Source of the DNA: Euryodendron excelsum | Taxonomy: Eukaryota; Streptophyta; Magnoliopsida; Ericales; Pentaphylacaceae | Length of the DNA: 64,000 nucleotides | Assembly: GCA_033060915.1 (NCBI GenBank) | Contig: CM065387.1 | Coordinates: 30,979,501 to 31,043,500, forward strand | Direction: 5' to 3' | Shown: positions 58,922 through 64,000 of the stretch, piece by piece | How the letters are laid out: the number at the start of each line of letters is the position of its first letter | Position numbering within the stretch: position 1 is the stretch's first letter | Program-made: the position numbers and the translations under genes | Notes under the pieces: generated by a model | Seen by the model: the letters and a program-made list of their open reading frames with translations, nothing else | Databases searched by the model: none | What the model was told of the DNA's origin: nothing

Positions 58922-60324
58922 CAGGCCTCCCCCTCTGCATATTCCAGAATCAAAAATTGTGGTAAAACTCTGCACAAATAGCTCCAGAAATCCAAAACCC
59001 TCCATATACTCCTCTCCCCAAACACTTAGGCTATAGTTCACCTCACTCTAACCCAGACACCTCACCTACAAGGCCCTCCATGCTATAAAAAGCCTCATTC
59101 CAACCCCTTCCAAGTCCATCCAAGATCAAATCCAAGCATCTATTGGAGTTTGAGAGTGTTTGAAGGGAAAGGTGGTATTTCCTTTTATATTTTTGTCTTC
59201 CCTCACTCATTTATTCTCCCTCCTAGCCTACTTAGGCTATTCTCTATTTTAATCCCCATCTTCTACCCCCCATTCTTGTATGCTTGAGACAAGAGGGCTC
59301 CTAGCTCATGCTACGAGAAAAGTTGGTGAGAGCCACCGTGTAGGGGGATCTCTCACTAGCCTACTTTAAGATGGTATAACCTTGGAGCACCTTGATTATG
59401 TGGTGTAGCCTAAAGTCTTTTATGAATTCATTACCCCCTTTTGTATATGGTTATCTTGCTCATATTTTGTGTGCTTGGCTCTATTTTCATGTTCATGGCC
59501 ATATTTTTCAAAACTTACACTATCGTCATTTACATGTCATTTTCAAGCTCAATATTCTTTTCAAAGTGGTTCTAAGAGTTGGTCCCATGAAGCTTAGAAT
59601 GAGACTTTAAGAAATCATACCTTAGAAAATCTCTCCATTAATCCCTAACTCACATTTTTGCATCCTTGCATTCCAACTTGTATAAAAATGGTTTTCAAAC
59701 TCTCTAATTCTTAAGGATTCGATTCTCTCAAGTTTAGTCCTTGGAATGGCCCCATGGAACCCTCTATTGAGTGGTATCTCTTTTATATTGGCTATAGGAA
59801 TCCTAAATTGTTAGGATGGTTCCCTTCTCTCTTTATTCTTATACAAAAACGATTTTCAAACTCTTTGATTTCTAAGGTTTCTATTCTCTCAAGTTTAGTG
59901 GTTGGAAAGGCCCCATGGAACCCTCTCTTGAGTGGTCTCTCTTTTACATTGGCCGTAGGAATCCTAACTTGTTAGAATGGTTTCCTTTAAACATGGTTTT
60001 CAAAATCTTCTTCTTAAAAATGGTTTTCAAAAGCTCATTCTCCCTCTCTTTGCATTAAAACTGATTTTCCAAGAGTTTTCATTATTGTGGTGATTTTTAA
60101 AATTCTTACTCTCTTCAAGACAAAAGTTATAATGGTCCTAAAGAAACCTTTTTCGGAATGGTTTTCAAGCACCAATCATATAAACCATATTCTTGGTTAG
60201 AGTCAAATTTCATGGAAATGATCTTCAAAAAGGTTTTGTTTACAAGAGCTCTTTGCATAACATGATTTGTTTTCCAAAAACCCCTTTCAAAAATGCATAA
60301 AACCACTTTTTAAAACCACCCTTC

Positions 60325-60625
60325 AACACTAGGTTAACCCAACCCTAGTCCAATCCACCCTAGGTTAACTTGACCCTCGTTGTCCAACCTTAGGTTTACC
60401 TAACCCTAGTTAGTTAACCCTAGGTCATCTTAACCCTAGGTTAATCAAACCCTAGTTAGTTAACCCTAGTCACTTTAACCCTAGGTTAACCTAACTCTAA
60501 TTAGTTAACTCTAAGTAAATCCAACCCAAGTTAGTTAACCTTAGGTCACCTTGACTTTTGGCTAATCTAACCCCAAAGTAGTTAACCTTAGGTCACCCTA
60601 ACCTTAGGTCAACCCAACATAAGGT
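60325..60625. repeat. Degenerate CCCTAGGTTAACC tandem repeat (S4)
   Basis: Words such as TTAACCCTAGGTCA, ACCTAACCCTAGTTAG and TTAACC repeat irregularly over 300 bp, matching 56440-56700. Confidence 0.75.
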
Positions 60626-61998
60626 TAATATGCTTCAAGGTTCCAACTCAAAGACTCCTCTTCAAATGATCCTTTAATTCAAACCTCACATGACATTCTT
60701 TCAAAAACATCTTGTTCAAAAAAAATTTCCAATTCTTCCATACCCTATTCCAAATATTTTCAAGAATTCTCTTAAACTTGTCTTGACAAAAGTGGCTAGA
60801 CACTTAACATTTCCCAAAAACTATTTTCAAAATATTTCCAAAAACTCACAACCCTAAAGTGTCCCTAATCCTTTATGGCTAGGGATTCCAAGGGAATGTG
60901 AAATATTAAGTACAACCTCTAAGGTTGTCCATATTAGGGTTCCAAAGGCCTAGCTATTTTCAAAAACCACTTTCAAAAGCTTTTTGAATACAAGTTTATT
61001 AAAACACTTCAAAACTCTACCTCCAAGGTTTTCAAAATAAGATTTCAAAACATTTTCAAAACTCTCTTGAGTTATTTCAAATCATTTCCAAAACTTCCTC
61101 GAGTTATTCCAAAAACATTTCAAACTGCTTCAAAACCCTATTTCAAGAGCATTTTTTAAAAACTTTCAAGTTCTAATCCAAAAACACTCCAAAATCCGAT
61201 TCCAAATCAAAACTCTCAAGTTCTCTTTTTTCAAAGACCTCAAAGCGCTTTTAAAAACTTTTCAAAGACCTCAATGTGTCTTCAAAACATTCCAAAGGCC
61301 CCAATGTGCCTCTTTTCCATCAAGCTCTTACCCGAACTACGAATGACATGATTCTTGCTAAATGAGATACATAGGCAACCTAAAATAGTGCAGTCATAAC
61401 TTCTATTTTAACCCCAATCCCCTTTTCAAAAGTTTCTATCAATTCAAAATTTCTATCTCAAACTCGTTCAAAACTCTCATGTTTTCAAACTTTTTCAAAA
61501 ACTTGCATCATGCATCATTCGTCCAAAAAGTGATGACTAAACCCCGTTTTTAAAATTCTAAAGTGGATATTAAGTCAATAATGGTAACCGGTTATTCCAA
61601 TGATTGAACAAAGGGTAATTAGACATGTAGGTACCAAAAGAGCGGGGTAGGGTGATAATCTTAGGATATCTTTCCTACACGTAACCAACCCCCGAACCAT
61701 AGATTTCTATTTTCGAATGACCAAAATGGAGTTACTTTCAAATTAAAAGGACATCTTTAAAAATGATTTCAAAAAATTTAAGTTTAGTCTTTGGATTATA
61801 CTTAGTTTTAGGTGACCTAACACATCTTTAACTATGTTAAGTGGCAACTCCAAACTTTTTTCAAAAGCCCTTAATCAAACCAATTTCAAGTTCAAACCTA
61901 GTCGCACTCGTCCTTCTAGAAGGATGAGTTCTAATGAAAGAGTTTTGTATTTTTTCGAGTTGAAAGGACTTGGTCAAAAACCAGGGCACGACAGTGGC

Positions 61999-62135
61999 AC
62001 ATGGGCTTCTGCATAGGTATGCACACTCTCATTGCCATGCAAACTCATGTTGTCCTCTCTCTCGCCTTGTGGTTGGAAATTAGGGGAGTTTGGTTGGAAA
62101 ATGGTTGGAGGATTCTCATTCGGGGAAAGAGACAT
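61999..62135 (-). pseudogene. gag: Ty3/Gypsy gag (second family), amino-terminal part
   Basis: Minus-strand ATG at 62135 gives MSLSPNENPPTIFQPNSPNF and continues open to the S4 junction (ending EAHVP). The frame also extends upstream of this ATG without a stop for some 70 bases, so the true start may be earlier. The middle part follows at 57488. Asn/Pro/Gln-rich starts are common in gypsy gag; no domain is visible in this short piece alone. Confidence 0.6.
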
Positions 62136-62595
62136 GTTGCCTAAATCAATGTGTAGGAATGAAGCATAAAATGCTAAAGTGCTAGGTGTAGATTTCCTTT
62201 TAAGTCGTCCACCAGAGTCTCTACCCTAAGGAAGCATGCACTGTGAATGCACATGGATGCACAAACAATAGCGCACCATGCTCAATACATCATACACAAA
62301 CAATTTAATATAATTCTTCCTTCCAAACCTCCAATCTCCACAAACAAAGCAAAACTACTGATTAACAAGTAAACAAACAAGCTACCGCCTCTATCAAATC
62401 CACTAAGTATGAATGCAATGCAACAATCAACAAAAACTACAAAGGCTAATTACACTAACTAACTAAAACACCTTAAGGGACGAAATGTCATTACCCAAGG
62501 CACTAGGCCGAAGATAGCAACATGTTATGGAAGATGGAGAAGCAATTCCTTTGTCACGAGCAATCCAAGTTAATCCAAGCAATGCCTTAGCCTTT
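62136..62595 (-). other. Leader of the second gypsy element
   Basis: Between the gag start and the primer-site-like sequence. A/C-rich, no gene supported. Confidence 0.45.
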
Positions 62596-62615
62596 GGCCA
62601 CTAGCAATGACGCCA
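62596..62615 (-). other. Degenerate primer binding site of the second gypsy element
   Basis: The minus strand reads TGGCGTCATTGCTAGTGGCC, resembling the TGGCGCCGTTGCCGGGGA site typical of Athila-like elements (tRNA-Asp, from memory) with several changes. It lies a few bases after the LTR end at 62622. Confidence 0.45.
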
Positions 62616-62621
62616 TAAACT

Positions 62622-64000
62622 TGACTATCACCTGCAAGTGCACGGTGTTGTCCTAGTTTAACCCAATTCGGTCAGGTATAGTATTTTTCCTCGAGGCTTA
62701 AGATCCAATATAGATCAATAGGCTTGGGCACACTCAAATTCACTCTAAATTGGTTGCAAACAGTGGAAATTACTTCTATGAAAGTGAAAGCAAAGTTGAT
62801 TGGGGTTTTGGTTTGATTTGACTAGAAATTGAAAACTAAGTGGAGATTTGATCAAATTAAAGGGAATTGGGCTCAATTGATCCAAACACCTAAACAATCT
62901 AAGTAATTCCTTGAAGGTTTATAACTCAAATTGCTAAACTACAATCAAGGGTAGAAATTCGGAGGATTTGGGTTTGAAACTTGATAATTCAACTCTAATT
63001 AATGTTAGATTTATAAACAATCTAAGGATCATAGGCTAATACCATCGATTTAGCCAATTCCAAGCCATAATTGCTAAATCGTGAATTGAACTTGCCAAAC
63101 ATAGTCAACAACATAGGTGATCTAAGAGATCCAACAATTAATCAAAGAGAATTGAAATCCAAGTAGATAAAACATAGAATTCATGGGATACCTTCAATGA
63201 TTCCTTGGATTCTTCAAGTGTTTTTCAGAATTGAACCCAATTTGAAGTCTAGTTACTCATGTCCATGAAAAAGATTGCAATTGAATTGAATTGAAAGCAA
63301 ATAGTTGAAATCTAAAGAGAATTGGAATGGAATTTCTATTGAAAACAACTCTCAAATACTCTTACAATGGAAATATAAATAAATTACAATGATCTAAACT
63401 AATGCAATTGAAGTTCCAAAGATTCTAAGGAGAGAAAATTCGTACAAAGTTGAGAAAATAAGCCTGGATCCCCAAATTCTCGTCCAAACTTGCATTTATA
63501 GGCTTAATTCAAAATAGGGATCCCATAGACCGCAAGCACGGTTAGGCTAACCGTGCATACGGGTCTGAAGACCGTAGGCATGAGCTTCTTACGAACTTAT
63601 TTACCGAGAAACCCCATCTTTGTAATGGCTGAACTCTTTGCAGGTGTAGGTATGGTAGGAACCATCAGAAGCATAGTTAGGTGACCGTAGGCATGGTCAC
63701 CAAATTGTGCGCACGCTTAAAATGACTGAACTACACTTTGAGTTGAATCTTAGCCCCTTTTAAGCTTTAAACTTATAAATCAAGCACAAAATATCATTAG
63801 AGACATTATTAGTCTATAATGAGCATACAAACATCCTAAATGGACTAACTAAAGCTATTTAGGGGCTAAGGATTATAGTTTTGGAGTGTAATCAAGGATG
63901 GTGAAGAATAAAATTTAGTCATTCGTATGTGTGACAAGTTGATGTGCTTTTCAGTGTTGCGCATAGTGAAAAGGAAAATTAATAACATTTGAATCTTTTT
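62622..64000 (-). mobile_element. 5' LTR of the second gypsy element (continues past window)
   Basis: On the minus strand the sequence ends ACCGTGCACTTGCAGGTGATAG...TCA, a wording common at the 3' end of Athila-like LTRs, then the primer-site-like motif and gag. The LTR extends beyond 64000. Its body (63000-63500) is TTCAATT/GAATTGAA-rich. Whether 1-609 belongs to the same family is unclear. Confidence 0.5.

Larger units (their letters stand above)
57489..61993 (+). mobile_element. Solo LTR S4 of sister family F2 (4.5 kb)
   Basis: Begins TGTAAGCACCCC, continues ATTTTTGCCCGCTCGGCAAT, and ends GGGCACGACA, like F1. The inside is largely different, including the promoter region and the CCCTAGG repeats. 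Flanks ATGGC (57484-57488) and GTGGC (61994-61998) match at four of five. It interrupts a gag gene whose frame is continuous when the LTR and one flank copy are left out. TATA box at 58914-58921, preceded by GGCGCATGT/ACATGCGCC palindromes; no internal region. Confidence 0.93.

Overview
This window looks like repeat-dense DNA from a flowering plant nuclear genome. I find no single-copy host gene, rRNA, tRNA or CRISPR array. Nearly every base can be assigned to LTR retrotransposons of the Ty3/Gypsy type, nested in one another, plus one Mutator-like transposon. I cannot name the species. The evidence for a plant is the large LTRs, tRNA-Arg-type primer sites, a plant-type gypsy gag, plant mobile domain (PMD) sequences and a MULE with a 9-bp target duplication.

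The dominant family, called F1 here, has unusually long LTRs (about 4.3-4.5 kb). They start TGTAAGCACCCC and normally end near GGGCGCGACA, and are followed two bases later by the primer binding site TGGCGACTCCACTGGGGAC. Its internal region encodes a gag but no recognisable protease, reverse transcriptase, RNase H or integrase. Between gag and the 3' LTR lies a second gene in ANTISENSE orientation, with conserved introns, encoding a PMD protein. A purine tract and the 3' LTR follow. F1 therefore looks like a gag-only (TR-GAG-like) non-autonomous element that has captured an antisense PMD gene and must depend on a helper for pol.

Layout. 1-609: end of another gypsy-like LTR. 610-18783 (minus): element E3, comprising its truncated 3' LTR, antisense PMD gene (plus strand), spacer, gag, primer site and 5' LTR; a solo LTR (S1, 6461-9462) sits in its spacer. 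18784-39474 (plus): element E1, head-to-head with E3, with a truncated 5' LTR, primer site, leader, solo LTR S2 (23447-27680) inserted in gag, gag remnant, antisense PMD gene carrying a MULE in its first intron, purine tract and 3' LTR. 39475-53052: the right part of element E2, whose antisense PMD gene was cut by E1 and again by solo LTR S3 (40353-45878, with an 81-bp minisatellite). E2's LTR at 48622-53052 is followed by another primer site and leader. 53997-56895: LTR fragments. 56896-62135: a different gypsy gag (minus strand), split by solo LTR S4 (57489-61993) of a sister family F2. 62596-64000: primer-site-like sequence and LTR of that gag-bearing element.

Target duplications flank all four solo LTRs: S1 (T/C)CTCC, S2 CACAC, S3 (G/A)TCTC, S4 (A/G)TGGC. 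The MULE has a 9-bp duplication matching at 8 of 9. The inferred order is E2 first, then E1 into E2's PMD gene, then E3 into E1's 5' LTR; the solo LTRs and MULE came later within their hosts. The most interesting points are the conserved, spliced antisense PMD gene, a palindromic GGCGCCAC/GTGGCGCC module at both the LTR promoter and the presumed antisense promoter, and a probable leader intron running from inside the LTR to just before gag. All alignments were made by eye.
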